Made by a program: the position numbers and the translations under genes. From Streptomyces phaeoluteigriseus (GTDB lineage: Bacteria; Actinomycetota; Actinomycetes; Streptomycetales; Streptomycetaceae), in assembly GCF_001896135.2 (NCBI RefSeq), contig NZ_MPOH02000015.1, forward strand, positions 305,268 through 369,267: 64,000 nt of DNA. The letters are read 5' to 3'. The notes beneath the pieces were generated by a model. That model worked only from the letters and a program-made list of their open reading frames with translations, was not told the DNA's origin and ran no database searches. Within the stretch, counting starts at the first letter, position 1; every line of letters starts with the position of its first letter. This document shows, one piece after another, positions 7,898-16,730 of the stretch.

Positions 7898-8383
7898 CTA
7901 CCGCCAGGGTTCGGATACTGAGCGGAGGGTGGCCGCGGTCGCGACCGCCGCGGTCACCGCCTCGTGTCCCTTGTCCTCGCGGGAGCCCTCGATGCCGGCC
8001 CGGTCCAGGGCCTGTTCCTCGGTGTCGCAGGTGAGGACGCCCATGCCGACGGGGACTCCGGTGTCGACGGAGACCTGGGTCAGGCCCTGGGTGACGCCCT
8101 GGCACACGTACTCGAAGTGCGGGGTGCCGCCGCGGATGACGACACCGAGGGCGACGATCGCGTCGTAGCCGCGGCCCGCGAGGACCTTGGCGACGACCGG
8201 CAGTTCCCAGCTGCCGGGGACCCGGAGCAGGGTCGGCTCGTCGATGCCCAGGTCGTGCAGGGCGCGCAGGGCGCCGTCGACCAGTCCGTCCATCACCTTC
8301 TCGTGCCACTGTGCCGCGATGACGGCGACCCGGAGGTCACCCACATTGCGTACGGACAGTTCCGGTGCACCCTTGCCGCTCAC
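7898..8383 (-). CDS. ribH: 6,7-dimethyl-8-ribityllumazine synthase
   Basis: RibH joins 5-amino-6-ribitylaminouracil with 3,4-dihydroxy-2-butanone 4-phosphate to form lumazine. The protein has 161 residues from GTG 8383 ([11 protein letters not shown]). The family signatures [12 protein letters not shown] and [15 protein letters not shown] (with the active-site His) are present, as is [17 protein letters not shown]. It follows ribBA by 20 bases. The enzyme normally assembles into pentamers or 60-mers. Confidence 0.96.
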   Translation of the reverse strand: MSGKGAPELSVRNVGDLRVAVIAAQWHEKVMDGLVDGALRALHDLGIDEPTLLRVPGSWELPVVAKVLAGRGYDAIVALGVVIRGGTPHFEYVCQGVTQGLTQVSVDTGVPVGMGVLTCDTEEQALDRAGIEGSREDKGHEAVTAAVATAATLRSVSEPWR

Positions 8384-8403
8384 GTCTCTCCTTAGTGCTG
8401 TGC

Positions 8404-9693
8404 TTACTGGTTGCCGCAGGGGGACACGGGGGCCGTGTCCAGCCAGGGCAGGTCGTGTCCCATCCGGTCCCGCTTGGTGCGCAGGTAGCGGATGTTGTGC
8501 TCGCCCGCCTGGACGGGCATCGGTTCGCGGGCGGCGACCTCGACGCCGTGCCGGGTGAGCGCGTCGGACTTCTCGGGGTTGTTCGTCATCAGACGTACGC
8601 TGCGCACGCCCAGGTCGTCGAGGATCTGGGCGCCGGCCGCGTAGTCCCGGGCGTCGGCGGGCAGACCCAGCTCCAGGTTGGCGTCGAGGGTGTCCCGGCC
8701 GCGCTCCTGGAGTTCGTACGCCCGCAGCTTGGACAGCAGGCCGATGCCCCGGCCCTCGTGGCCGCGCAGGTAGACGACGACGCCCCGCCCCTCGGTCTGG
8801 ATCCGCTCCAGGGCGGTGTCGAGCTGGGGGCCGCAGTCGCAGCGCGCGGAGCCGAAGACGTCCCCGGTGAGGCACTCGGAGTGGACGCGGACCAGGACGT
8901 CCTTGCCGTCGCCGATCTCGCCGTGCACGAGGGCGACATGCTCGACGCCGTCGACGGTGGAGCGGTAGCCGTACGCGGTGAAGGTGCCGTGGACGGTGGG
9001 CAGGCGGGTCTCGGCCTCGCGGCGGACGGTCGGCTCGGCGGTGCGGCGGTAGGCGATCAGGTCCTCGATGGAGATGATCGTCAGGCCGTGCTTGCGGGCG
9101 AACGGGATCAGCTCGGGCAGGCGCAGCATGCGGCCGTCCTCGCCGGCGATCTCGACGATCGCGCCGGCCGGGCGCAGGCCCGCGAGCCGGGCGAGGTCGA
9201 CGGCGGCCTCGGTGTGTCCGTTGCGGACGAGGACGCCGCCGGGCCTGGCGCGCAGCGGGAAGACATGGCCGGGGCGGACGAGGTCGGTGGGCTCGGCGGT
9301 GCCGTCGGCCAGGAGCCGCAGGGTGGTGGCGCGGTCGGCGGCGGAGATGCCGGTGGTCACGCCGTGCTCGGCGGAGGCGTCGACGGAGACGGTGAACGCC
9401 GTCTTCATCGACTCGGTGTTGTCCGCGACCATCTGCGGGAGTTCGAGCCGGTCCAGTTCGTCGCCCTCCATGGGGGCGCAGATCAGACCGCGGCACTCGC
9501 TCATCATGAAGGCGACGATCTCGGGGGTGGCCTTCTCGGCGGCGATGACGAGGTCGCCCTCGTTCTCGCGGTCCTCGTCGTCGACGACCACGACGGGGCG
9601 GCCGGCGGCGATGTCGGCGATGGCCTGCTCGACCGGGTCGAGCGCGAAGTCCTCGACGCCGTCGGTGGTGTAGAGGATGGGTGCCGTGCTCAT
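8404..9693 (-). CDS. ribBA: Bifunctional DHBP synthase / GTP cyclohydrolase II
   Basis: The protein has 429 residues and two fused enzymes. Residues 1-210 are 3,4-dihydroxy-2-butanone 4-phosphate synthase, with DRENEGD at 41-47 and [15 protein letters not shown] at 110-124. Residues about 225-429 are GTP cyclohydrolase II, with the zinc ligands C274, C285 and C287 in [17 protein letters not shown]. Both entry reactions of riboflavin synthesis are thus on one polypeptide. The ATG overlaps the stop of ribM by four bases, indicating translational coupling. All key residues are present in both halves. Confidence 0.96.
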   Translation of the reverse strand: MSTAPILYTTDGVEDFALDPVEQAIADIAAGRPVVVVDDEDRENEGDLVIAAEKATPEIVAFMMSECRGLICAPMEGDELDRLELPQMVADNTESMKTAFTVSVDASAEHGVTTGISAADRATTLRLLADGTAEPTDLVRPGHVFPLRARPGGVLVRNGHTEAAVDLARLAGLRPAGAIVEIAGEDGRMLRLPELIPFARKHGLTIISIEDLIAYRRTAEPTVRREAETRLPTVHGTFTAYGYRSTVDGVEHVALVHGEIGDGKDVLVRVHSECLTGDVFGSARCDCGPQLDTALERIQTEGRGVVVYLRGHEGRGIGLLSKLRAYELQERGRDTLDANLELGLPADARDYAAGAQILDDLGVRSVRLMTNNPEKSDALTRHGVEVAAREPMPVQAGEHNIRYLRTKRDRMGHDLPWLDTAPVSPCGNQ

Positions 9694-10331
9694 GCGGGCG
9701 CTCCTTCCAGAGCGGGCCGCGAACCCCTGCGGGAGCGCAGCCACCAGTCGCGCATGCCCCACAGGACGAGCGCGCCGTAGATGACGTAGACGAAGCCGGA
9801 GAAGGCGTAGCCGTTGGCGAAGTTCAGCGGGACGCCGACGAGGTCGACGAGCAGCCAGGCGAACCAGAACTCGACCATCCCCCTGGCCTGGGCGTACATG
9901 GCGACGACGGTGCCGACGAAGATGTAGGCGTCGGGCCAGGGGTCCCAGGACAGGCTCGGGTGGGCCTTGAAGAGGAGGGCCACGGCGACCGTGCCGGCGG
10001 CGGCGGCGCCGGCCATGGCCGCGCGCTCGCGCCAGGTGGCGAAGCGCGGGGTGATGTGGCCGTCGGCGGACCCGCTCCGGTCGCGGTTCCACTGCCACCA
10101 GCCGTAGAGGGCGACGGTCATGACGACCGCCTGCTTGCCGGCGCTGCCGGTCAGGTGGCCGAAGAAGGCGCCGAACAGGATGAGGCCGGAGAGGAACTGG
10201 ACGGGCCAGCTCCAGATGGACCGGCGCCAGCCGAGCAAGAGGCCGGCCAGGCCGAAGATGTTGCCGATCATGTCCGACCAGAGGATGTGCTGGTCGAAGA
10301 GGACGAAGGCCTCGGAGTTCAGCGAGTTCAC
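9690..10331 (-). CDS. ribM: PnuC-family transporter in the riboflavin operon (RibM type)
   Basis: The 213-residue membrane protein has about seven hydrophobic segments and the PnuC-family aromatic-rich pattern ([26 protein letters not shown]). PnuC proteins carry nicotinamide mononucleotide or riboside, but members encoded inside FMN-riboswitch rib operons of Streptomyces (RibM) carry riboflavin and its analogue roseoflavin. The location between ribE and ribBA with four-base overlaps on both sides favours riboflavin as substrate. The symbol is assigned on context; residues alone do not separate the two substrates with certainty. Confidence 0.85.
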   Translation of the reverse strand: MNSLNSEAFVLFDQHILWSDMIGNIFGLAGLLLGWRRSIWSWPVQFLSGLILFGAFFGHLTGSAGKQAVVMTVALYGWWQWNRDRSGSADGHITPRFATWRERAAMAGAAAAGTVAVALLFKAHPSLSWDPWPDAYIFVGTVVAMYAQARGMVEFWFAWLLVDLVGVPLNFANGYAFSGFVYVIYGALVLWGMRDWWLRSRRGSRPALEGAPA

Positions 10332-10933
10332 TTCGCCGCTCCCGGAGTGGCGGCCATCAGCCGCTCCACGTACTTGGCGACGATGTCGACCTCGAGGTTG
10401 ACCGGGTCGCCGGGCTGCTTCAGACCGAGGGTGGTCAGGTCCAGGGTGGTGGGGATGAGGCTGACGGTGAAGTGGTCCTGGCCGGCTTCGACGACGGTGA
10501 GGCTGATGCCGTCGACGGTGATGGAGCCCTTCTCGACGACGTACCGGGCGAGGTCGGCGGGGAGCGCGACCTTGACGATCTCCCAGTGCTCGGAGGGCGT
10601 GCGCTCCAGCACCTGTCCGGTGCCGTCGACGTGTCCCTGCACGATGTGGCCGCCGAGGCGCGCGCCGACGGCCGTGGGCCGTTCGAGGTTGACGCGGGAG
10701 CCGACGGTGAGGGCGCCGAGGCTGGAACGCTTCAGGGTCTCCGCCATGACGTCGGCGGTGAACTCGTCGCCCTCGTGCTCGACGACGGTGAGACAGACCC
10801 CGTTCACGGCGATGGAGTCGCCGTGCTTGGCGCCGTCGGTGACGACGGGGCCGCGCAGCCGGAAACGGGAGGCGTCGCCGAGGTTCTCGACGGCGGTGAC
10901 CTCACCCAGTTCTTCGACGATTCCGGTGAACAC
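10328..10933 (-). CDS. ribE: Riboflavin synthase, alpha subunit
   Basis: The enzyme dismutates two lumazines to riboflavin. The protein has 201 residues and two homologous lumazine-binding repeats, beginning [12 protein letters not shown] and, in the second half, [16 protein letters not shown]. Each repeat carries the conserved NGVCLTV or DGISLTV pattern. The start is GTG 10933, preceded on the minus strand by AGGAGG. It is the first gene after the FMN riboswitch. Some annotations call this gene ribC. Confidence 0.95.
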   Translation of the reverse strand: MFTGIVEELGEVTAVENLGDASRFRLRGPVVTDGAKHGDSIAVNGVCLTVVEHEGDEFTADVMAETLKRSSLGALTVGSRVNLERPTAVGARLGGHIVQGHVDGTGQVLERTPSEHWEIVKVALPADLARYVVEKGSITVDGISLTVVEAGQDHFTVSLIPTTLDLTTLGLKQPGDPVNLEVDIVAKYVERLMAATPGAAK

Positions 10934-11030
10934 TTCCCGGGTCCTCCTGCCTCGTTAGGGCACGGACTCCGGGGCCTGTCGAAGACGACAGAATGAAACG
11001 AGCGAGGACAACGGGGGCGACGCCGGACAG

Positions 11031-11048
11031 ACTCGTCCGCGGACGAGT
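11031..11048 (-). promoter_or_regulatory. Perfect palindrome between FMN aptamer and ribE
   Basis: ACTCGTCCGCGGACGAGT is an 18-base perfect palindrome lying 36 bases downstream of the riboswitch aptamer in the direction of transcription. It could be part of the expression platform. A second small stem, CTGTCG/CGACAG at 10976-10991, follows. There is no U-run after either, so a Rho-dependent or translational mechanism is as likely as intrinsic termination. Confidence 0.35.
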
Positions 11049-11083
11049 ACGTATACGGCGGCACGCACGAATGCCTGCCCGCC

Positions 11084-11210
11084 GCGCACTGCCTCCCATC
11101 CGGACTTTAACCGTCGGTCCAGGAATTTCACCTGGTCAACCGGCCGCTGGAAGCGACCGGGTCGCGGACTGTAACCGCCGGTTCGGACTTTCACCGACCC
11201 CGGAGTGCGC
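11084..11210 (-). promoter_or_regulatory. FMN riboswitch (RFN element)
   Basis: Read on the minus strand, this segment has the RFN order. It opens with closing stem GCGCACT paired with AGTGCGC, then GGGGTCGGTGAAAGTCCG, ACCGGCGGTTACAGTCCGCGA, a variable stem, CCTGGACCGACGGTTAAAGT and GGATGGGAGGCAGTG. The conserved GGTGAAAGTCC and CGGTTA..AGTCCG blocks are intact. It binds FMN and lowers expression of the downstream ribE-ribM-ribBA-ribH genes, and probably of hisE-hisG, when flavin is plentiful. The aptamer 3' end is 150 bases from the ribE start. Confidence 0.95.
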
Positions 11211-11352
11211 TGCTGTAGGTACAGGGCCAGTGTGCCACGCCCGGTACTCGTCCATGCGGGTGAAGTCTGTGGGGTGGCTCACAGGGGGTGTCCATGGACA
11301 TCTCGGACGGACCCCGGGGGCCCCAACTCGCCGCGCGCACAGCCCTCTTCGA

Positions 11353-11397
11353 ATTGGTCCATACCTATTGACGCACTGGTCTAGTCCTCTCTAGGGT
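11353..11397 (+). promoter_or_regulatory. Chitinase promoter with two DasR-type direct repeats
   Basis: TTGACG (11368-11373) and TAGGGT (11392-11397) are 18 bases apart. They are interleaved with two imperfect 12-bp direct repeats, TGGTCCATACCT (11355-11366) and TGGTCTAGTCCT (11377-11388). Such direct repeats around the -35 are known from Streptomyces chitinase promoters. The second repeat lies in ACTGGTCTAGTCCTCT (11375-11390), which matches 14 of 16 positions of the DasR element. Chitin-oligomer induction and glucose repression are expected. A Shine-Dalgarno GGAGAGG lies at 11412-11418. Confidence 0.75.
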
Positions 11398-11427
11398 CTG
11401 CGCAACTTCCGTGGAGAGGAACCGACT

Positions 11428-13806
11428 GTGCTGTCCCCCTCACGACACCGGGCGAGACCCGTGCTGCTCGCCGCCGCGGCGGCCGTCGCGGGTCTACTGC
11501 TCGCCGGGCTCCCGGCCACCGTCTCGAACGCCGCCGACCAGGGCTCCTGCCGCCCCGACGGGCTGTACGGGACGCCAGGCGTGGACGTCCCCTACTGCTC
11601 GGTCTACGACACTGCCGGCCGGGAGAAGATGGGCGCCGACCACCAGCGCCGGGTGATCGGCTACTTCACCGGCTGGCGCACCGGCAAGGACGGCACGCCC
11701 GCCTACCTGGTCCCGGACATCCCCTGGGACAAGGTCACCCACCTCAACTACGCCTTCGCGCACGTCGACGGGGCCAACAAGCTCTCCGTGGGCGCGGACG
11801 GCGCCGCCAACGCGGCGACCGGGATGACCTGGCCGGGCGTGGCCGGCGCCGAGATGGACCCGGCACTCCCCTACCAGGGCCATTTCAACCTGCTCAACAA
11901 GTTCAAGAAGCAGCACCCGGACGTCAAGACGCTCATCTCCGTGGGCGGCTGGGCGGAGACCGGCGGCTATTTCGCCGCCGACGGCTCCCGGGTGAACTCC
12001 GGCGGCTTCTACTCCATGGCCACGAACGCGGACGGCTCGGTCAACCGGGCCGGCATCGACACCTTCGCGGATTCCGCCGTCGACTTCATCAGGAAGTACG
12101 GCTTCAACGGCGTCGACATCGACTACGAGTACCCGACGACCATGAAGGACGCGGGCAACCCGCTCGACTGGTCCCTCTCCAACGCCCGCCGCTCCGGCCT
12201 GGTCAAGGGCTATGCGGCACTGATGAAGAGCCTGCGCGAGAAGCTCGACCGCGCGGGTTCGGCGGACGGCCGACACTATCTGCTGTCGGTGGCCGCGCCC
12301 TCGTCGGGATACCTGCTGCGCGGCATGGAGACCTTCCAGGTCCAGAAGTACCTGGACTACGTCAACATCATGTCGTACGACCTGCACGGCGCCTGGAACG
12401 AGTACGTCGGTCCGAACGCCTCCCTCTTCGACGACGGCAAGGACGCCGAACTCGCCGCGGCGGGGGTGTACTCGACGTCCCAGTACGGCGGGATCGGCTA
12501 CCTCAACACCGACTGGGCCTACCACTACTTCCGCGGGTCGATGCCGGCCGGCCGGATCAACATCGGACTCCCCTACTACACGAGGGGATTCAAGAACGTG
12601 ACCGGCGGGACCGACGGGCTGTGGGGCAGAGCGGCCACGACCACCTGTCCGGCCGGGTCGGGGCTCACCAGGTGCGGGGACGGTGCCGTCGGCATCGACA
12701 ACCTCTGGCACGACCTGGACACCGCCGGCCGGGAGGCGCCCGCGGGCTCCAACCCGATGTGGCACGCGAAGAATCTGGAGAAGGGCGTCGTCGGCGACTA
12801 CGTCACGCGGTACGGCTTCCCGGCGGACACCCGGCTGACCGGCACCTACGCCCGCAAGTACGACGCCACGCTGGTCGCGCCCTGGCTGTGGAACGCCGAG
12901 AAGAAGGTGTTCCTGTCCACCGAGGACGAGCAGTCCGTCGCCGCCAAGGCCGACTACGTCGTCGACCAGGGCATCGGCGGCACGATGGTGTGGGAGCTGG
13001 CCGGCGACTACGGCTGGAACGCGGCCAAGGGGCAGTACGAGCCGGGGTCGACGCTGACCTCCGCCATGTACGAGAAGTTCAGGTCCGCCTCGCCGTACGG
13101 CGCGAAGCGGTCGACGGTGGCACTGCCGACGGAGGCGCTGAAGATCGACGTGGAGTTCGGGCAGTTCCCGCTCGGCGACTCCAACTACCCGATCAGCCCC
13201 AAGCTGAAGATCACCAACAACACGTCCACGACCCTGCCCGGCGGCACGGAGTTCCGCTTCGACTACGGCACGTCGGCGCCCGGCAACGCCAAGGACCAGT
13301 CGGGCTGGGGCACTTCGGTGATCAGCAGCGATCACACGGGGAGCAACGTCGGCGGCCTCAAGGGCGACCACCACCGGGTCTCGCTGAAGCTGCCCGCCTG
13401 GCAGACGCTGGCGCCGGGGGCGTCGACGGAGGTGGACTTCGTGTACCACCTGCCGGTGTCGACGCCGTCGAACTGGACGGTGACCTTCGGCGGACGGACG
13501 TACGCGCTGGCCGGTGACCTGGCGCGGGGCACGACGGTGGTCGAGCCGGGCGCGAGCCCGGGGCCGTCGACGTCCGCGAGTCCGAGCCCGAGCACCGGTC
13601 CGAGTTCCAGCCCGAGCGCCTCCCCGTCCCCCTCCGGCGGGACCGGGCAGTGCACCGCGCCGGCCTGGACCGCGACGACGGAGTACGCCGGCGAGAGCAA
13701 GGTGTCCCACAAGGGGCACGGCTGGCGCGCCAAGTGGTGGACCAAGGGCGAGGAGCCCGGCACCACCGGTGAATGGGGGGTGTGGCAGGACCTCGGGTCC
13801 TGCTGA
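11428..13806 (+). CDS. Secreted family 18 chitinase with C-terminal chitin-binding module
   Basis: The protein has 792 residues from GTG 11428. A Sec signal peptide ([20 protein letters not shown]) is cleaved near SNAADQ, about residue 35. The GH18 catalytic barrel spans about 68-540, with the DxDxE motif in [12 protein letters not shown]230, D232 and acid/base E234. Residues about 565-695 form a beta-rich module ([20 protein letters not shown]) that I do not assign. A Ser/Pro linker (about 705-740) leads to a CBM5/12-type domain, [20 protein letters not shown] to the end, rich in exposed Trp. Substrate is insoluble chitin outside the cell. The gene stands alone between its own promoter and terminator. 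Confidence 0.95.
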   Translation: MLSPSRHRARPVLLAAAAAVAGLLLAGLPATVSNAADQGSCRPDGLYGTPGVDVPYCSVYDTAGREKMGADHQRRVIGYFTGWRTGKDGTPAYLVPDIPWDKVTHLNYAFAHVDGANKLSVGADGAANAATGMTWPGVAGAEMDPALPYQGHFNLLNKFKKQHPDVKTLISVGGWAETGGYFAADGSRVNSGGFYSMATNADGSVNRAGIDTFADSAVDFIRKYGFNGVDIDYEYPTTMKDAGNPLDWSLSNARRSGLVKGYAALMKSLREKLDRAGSADGRHYLLSVAAPSSGYLLRGMETFQVQKYLDYVNIMSYDLHGAWNEYVGPNASLFDDGKDAELAAAGVYSTSQYGGIGYLNTDWAYHYFRGSMPAGRINIGLPYYTRGFKNVTGGTDGLWGRAATTTCPAGSGLTRCGDGAVGIDNLWHDLDTAGREAPAGSNPMWHAKNLEKGVVGDYVTRYGFPADTRLTGTYARKYDATLVAPWLWNAEKKVFLSTEDEQSVAAKADYVVDQGIGGTMVWELAGDYGWNAAKGQYEPGSTLTSAMYEKFRSASPYGAKRSTVALPTEALKIDVEFGQFPLGDSNYPISPKLKITNNTSTTLPGGTEFRFDYGTSAPGNAKDQSGWGTSVISSDHTGSNVGGLKGDHHRVSLKLPAWQTLAPGASTEVDFVYHLPVSTPSNWTVTFGGRTYALAGDLARGTTVVEPGASPGPSTSASPSPSTGPSSSPSASPSPSGGTGQCTAPAWTATTEYAGESKVSHKGHGWRAKWWTKGEEPGTTGEWGVWQDLGSC

Positions 13807-13818
13807 ACCCGTAAGACC

Positions 13819-13860
13819 GGCCCGGCGGCGGTGACGACGGCCCTTGCCCGCCGCCGGGCC
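13819..13860. terminator. Bidirectional hairpin between chitinase and ROK gene
   Basis: GGCCCGGCGGCGG (13819-13831) pairs perfectly with CCGCCGCCGGGCC (13848-13860), a 13-bp GC stem with a 16-base loop, 12 bases after the chitinase stop. The converging ROK gene ends at 13890, so the hairpin can serve both strands. There is no U-run, as usual in Streptomyces. Confidence 0.75.
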
Positions 13861-13889
13861 TCTCCATGGGCGCGACCGCCCACGGAAAG

Positions 13890-15136
13890 TCAGTGGCCCC
13901 CGAACAACTCCGCCTGGGCGGACTCCCGTGCCGTCAGCAGCGCCCCGCGCAGGACCGCGGCGCCGCCCAGGAGACTCGGGCGCACCTGGGTGGGGAGCGG
14001 CGCCATCCGCCGCAGCCGGTCCGCCACCCGGGTCGCGAGCGTCTCGCCGCCGGCCTGGCCGACCTCCCCGCCGAGGACCACGCATCCGGGGTCGAGGACG
14101 GCCACGACGGAGGCGACGCCGATGGCGAGCCGGTCGGCGAGGGCGTCGAGGAAGCGGCCGGAGGCGTCGTCCAGGCCACTGCCGGGAGCGCCGTCGGGGG
14201 TGCCGTCGGGGGTGTCGCCCGCGCGTCCGTCGCCCGTGCCACCGCCGCCCGTACCAGGCCCGCCGCGGCCGGCTCGCCGGGCACCGGCTCCCGGGCCGGT
14301 CCCAGCCCGTGCTCCCGTGCCAGCGCGGCGACCGCCGCCGAGCCCGCCAGGGAGTGGAAGCCGCCCTCGCAGTCCGTGGCCGACGGCAGACCGGTGGTCC
14401 CGGGCACCGGCAGGAAGCCGATCTCGCCGGTGCCGCCGGAGGCTCCCCGGCGCAGGGCGCCGTCCAGGACGACGGCCGCGCCCGTGCCGTGGCCCAGCCA
14501 GAGCAGCACGAAGGTGTCCCGGTCGACGGCGGCACCCTCGCGCTGTTCGGCCAGGGCGGCGAGGTTGGTCTCGTTCTCCACCGTCACGCGGGCCTCGGGG
14601 AGCCGTTCCTGGAGGGCTGCCACCAGGCGGCGGTGCCAGGCCGGCAGGCCGGAGGAGTCGCGCAGTTCGCCGGTGGCGGGGTCGATCAGGCCGGGCGCGC
14701 CGATGCCGAGGGTGTGCAGCCGGCCGGCTCCGGACTCCTTCAGCGCCCGCTCGACGAGGGTCACCGCCTGCTCCACCGCGGGTCCAGTGCCGATGTCGCC
14801 GCCGATCGGCACGGACGCCTCGGCGAGCACCCGCCCGACCAGGTCGGAGACCAGCACGGCGACGCCCTCGGTGCGCACGTCCAGCGCGGCCAGATGGGCG
14901 CGGCCCGTGACGATGCCGTACAGCCGGGCGTTCGGGCCGCGTCGCTGCTCCCCCGCCTCGCCGACGACCTCGATCAGGCCGGCGGCGGTGAGGCGTTCGA
15001 CGAGGTCGGCGACGGTGGGCCGGGACAGACCGGTGAGCTGTTTCAACCGCCCCGCCGTCAACGGGCCTTCGTCCTGGAGGAGCCGCAGGGCGAGCCGGTC
15101 GTTGATGGCCCGGGCGGTGCTCGGGGATGCGGGCAT
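13890..15136 (-). pseudogene. ROK-family transcriptional regulator with a single-base frameshift
   Basis: The N-terminus (MPASPSTARAINDRLALRLL) holds a winged helix (about 18-65, GRLKQLTGLSRPTVADLVER), followed by a ROK sugar-kinase-like domain (VENETNLAALAEQREGA, WLGHGTGAAVVLDG, GGTGEIGFLPV). Near 14218-14220 the frame is lost. The true C-terminus continues one frame over as AVLDPGCVVLGGEVGQAGGE and ends ESAQAELFGGH at 13890. The span is 1247 bases, one short of a 415-residue protein, so one G/C is missing in a GGG run. It probably represses the divergent MFS gene through the palindrome at 15189-15209. A sequencing error is more likely than true decay. Confidence 0.8.
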
Positions 15137-15188
15137 GCGCGGAATCCTCCCATGGGCGCCGGAGCGTCGCGCCGGACCGGCCTCTATT

Positions 15189-15209
15189 TATCAGGCAGGG
15201 TCCCTGATA
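15189..15209. promoter_or_regulatory. Palindromic operator between ROK regulator and MFS gene
   Basis: TATCAGG-N7-CCTGATA (15189-15195 and 15203-15209) sits midway between the divergent starts at 15136 and 15288, in the only AT-rich stretch of the intergenic region. ROK regulators bind such palindromes next to their own genes, so this is the likely binding site for autoregulation and control of the transporter. Confidence 0.55.
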
Positions 15210-15287
15210 GTTTACGCAGGCGCCGCGGGAACGCGGTCACGCACGGCACCGCGCCGGGCGGCACACTGGCGAGGAGGGGCCCCAGGA

Positions 15288-16499
15288 ATGAGCGCAGTGA
15301 CCTACGCACCGTCGGAGCTACGGCGGGCCCGGTACGCCGTGGCCGCCGTGTTCGCCGTGCACGGCGCGGTCACCGGTTCCTTCGCCACGCGGGTGCCGTG
15401 GATCCAGGACCACGCCTCCGTGGGCGCCGGCCGGCTCGGCTTCGCCCTCGCCTTCACGGCGTTCGGCGCCGCCTGCGCGATGCCGCTGGCGAGCCGGATC
15501 ACCCACCGCTTCGGCAGCCGCTCGGCCCTGCGCGGACTGCTCGTGCTGTGGACGCTGGCCCTCGTCTTGCCCTCGCTGGCGCCGAACATGCTCACCCTGT
15601 GCCTGGCGATGTTCGTCTACGGCGCCACCGCCGGCATGGCCGATGTGGCGATGAACGCCCTCGGCGTCGAGGTCGAGCAGCGGCTCGACAAGTCGATCAT
15701 GTCGGGCCTGCACGGCATGTGGAGCGCGGGCGCGCTGGTCGGCTCGGCGGGCGGAACGCTCGCCGCGCATCTGGGCACGGACGCGCGCCTGCACCATGTG
15801 CTGGCGGCCGCCGCCCTCACCGTGCTCGGCCTGCTGGCCTGCAGGTGGGTGCTCGACCTGCGGCCCACCGAGGACGAGGAGGCCCCGCCGCGCTTCACTC
15901 TGCCGCCGCGCTCGGCGCTGCTGATCGGCGCGGTCGGTTTCTGCGCGGTGTTCGCGGAGGGCGCCAGCCTGGACTGGTCGGCGGTCTACCTGGAGGACCA
16001 CCTCGGCACCTCGGCCGGTCTCGCGGCGGCCTGTACGACCGGCTTCATGCTCACCATGGCGGTGGCCCGGATCGTGGGGGACGCGGTGGTGAACCGGTTC
16101 GGCACGGTCCGCACGGTCCGTACGGGCGGTGTGCTGGCCACCGCCGGCGGGCTGCTGATCGTGGTGGCGGATCACCCGGTGGCGGCGATGGGCGGATTCG
16201 GGATGATGGGCCTCGGCATCGCCGTGGTGGTCCCGCTGTGCTTCGCGGCGGCCGGACACAGCGGCCCCAATCCCAGCCAGGCCATCGCGGGTGTCGCGAC
16301 GATCACCTACACCTCCGGGCTGATCGCGCCGAGCCTGATCGGCGGGGTCGCGCAGGCGACCAGCCTGATGGTGTCGTTCGGCGTGGTGACGGTCCTGGCG
16401 TTCGGGCTCGTCCTGTTCGCCGGCGTGCTGCGCGGCGGCGAGCGTACGTCCGTGAAGGTCGGCCCCCCGGACGCCGCGGTGCCCGGCCCGCGCTCCTGA
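15288..16499 (+). CDS. MFS transporter divergent from a ROK regulator
   Basis: The protein has 403 residues with about 12 hydrophobic segments in two halves. The start is ATG 15288 behind GAGGAGGGG. Sequence features such as FATRVPWIQDHASVGAGRLG and GPNPSQAIAGVATITYTSGL are typical of the FucP/YbjJ-like MFS group (inner-membrane protein YbjJ type). The substrate is unknown. The divergent ROK repressor suggests a sugar or sugar derivative, but this is inference. No enzyme gene is linked. Confidence 0.85.
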   Translation: MSAVTYAPSELRRARYAVAAVFAVHGAVTGSFATRVPWIQDHASVGAGRLGFALAFTAFGAACAMPLASRITHRFGSRSALRGLLVLWTLALVLPSLAPNMLTLCLAMFVYGATAGMADVAMNALGVEVEQRLDKSIMSGLHGMWSAGALVGSAGGTLAAHLGTDARLHHVLAAAALTVLGLLACRWVLDLRPTEDEEAPPRFTLPPRSALLIGAVGFCAVFAEGASLDWSAVYLEDHLGTSAGLAAACTTGFMLTMAVARIVGDAVVNRFGTVRTVRTGGVLATAGGLLIVVADHPVAAMGGFGMMGLGIAVVVPLCFAAAGHSGPNPSQAIAGVATITYTSGLIAPSLIGGVAQATSLMVSFGVVTVLAFGLVLFAGVLRGGERTSVKVGPPDAAVPGPRS

Positions 16500-16730
16500 G
16501 GGCTCGCAGCCCTCTTGGCCACCAGGGCCTCATAGCCGATACGCGGTTGCCGCACGGCGGTGCGGGCGGCACCGGCGGCGGCTCGGTCCCCACGCGGCGC
16601 ACGCCGCGCCCGGGACACCCGCCCCGCCCTAAGCGGTCGCTCACCCTCCGGTTTCGCGGGAGAATGGGCCGGCGTCCGCCCGCACACGGGCCGGACATCC
16701 GCCCCGCACGAACGAAAGCGAAACCCCACC

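Noticed and set aside
11353-11390. Treating the chitinase promoter repeats as a mobile-element footprint
   Set aside because: The 12-bp direct repeats are spaced around a clear -35/-10 pair and match known chitinase regulatory repeats, so a regulatory reading is much better supported.
15302-16259. Genes antisense to the ROK-linked MFS transporter
   Set aside because: Their translations are His/Arg/Gly-rich shadows of the MFS codons, while the plus-strand frame has twelve hydrophobic segments and a good ribosome site.
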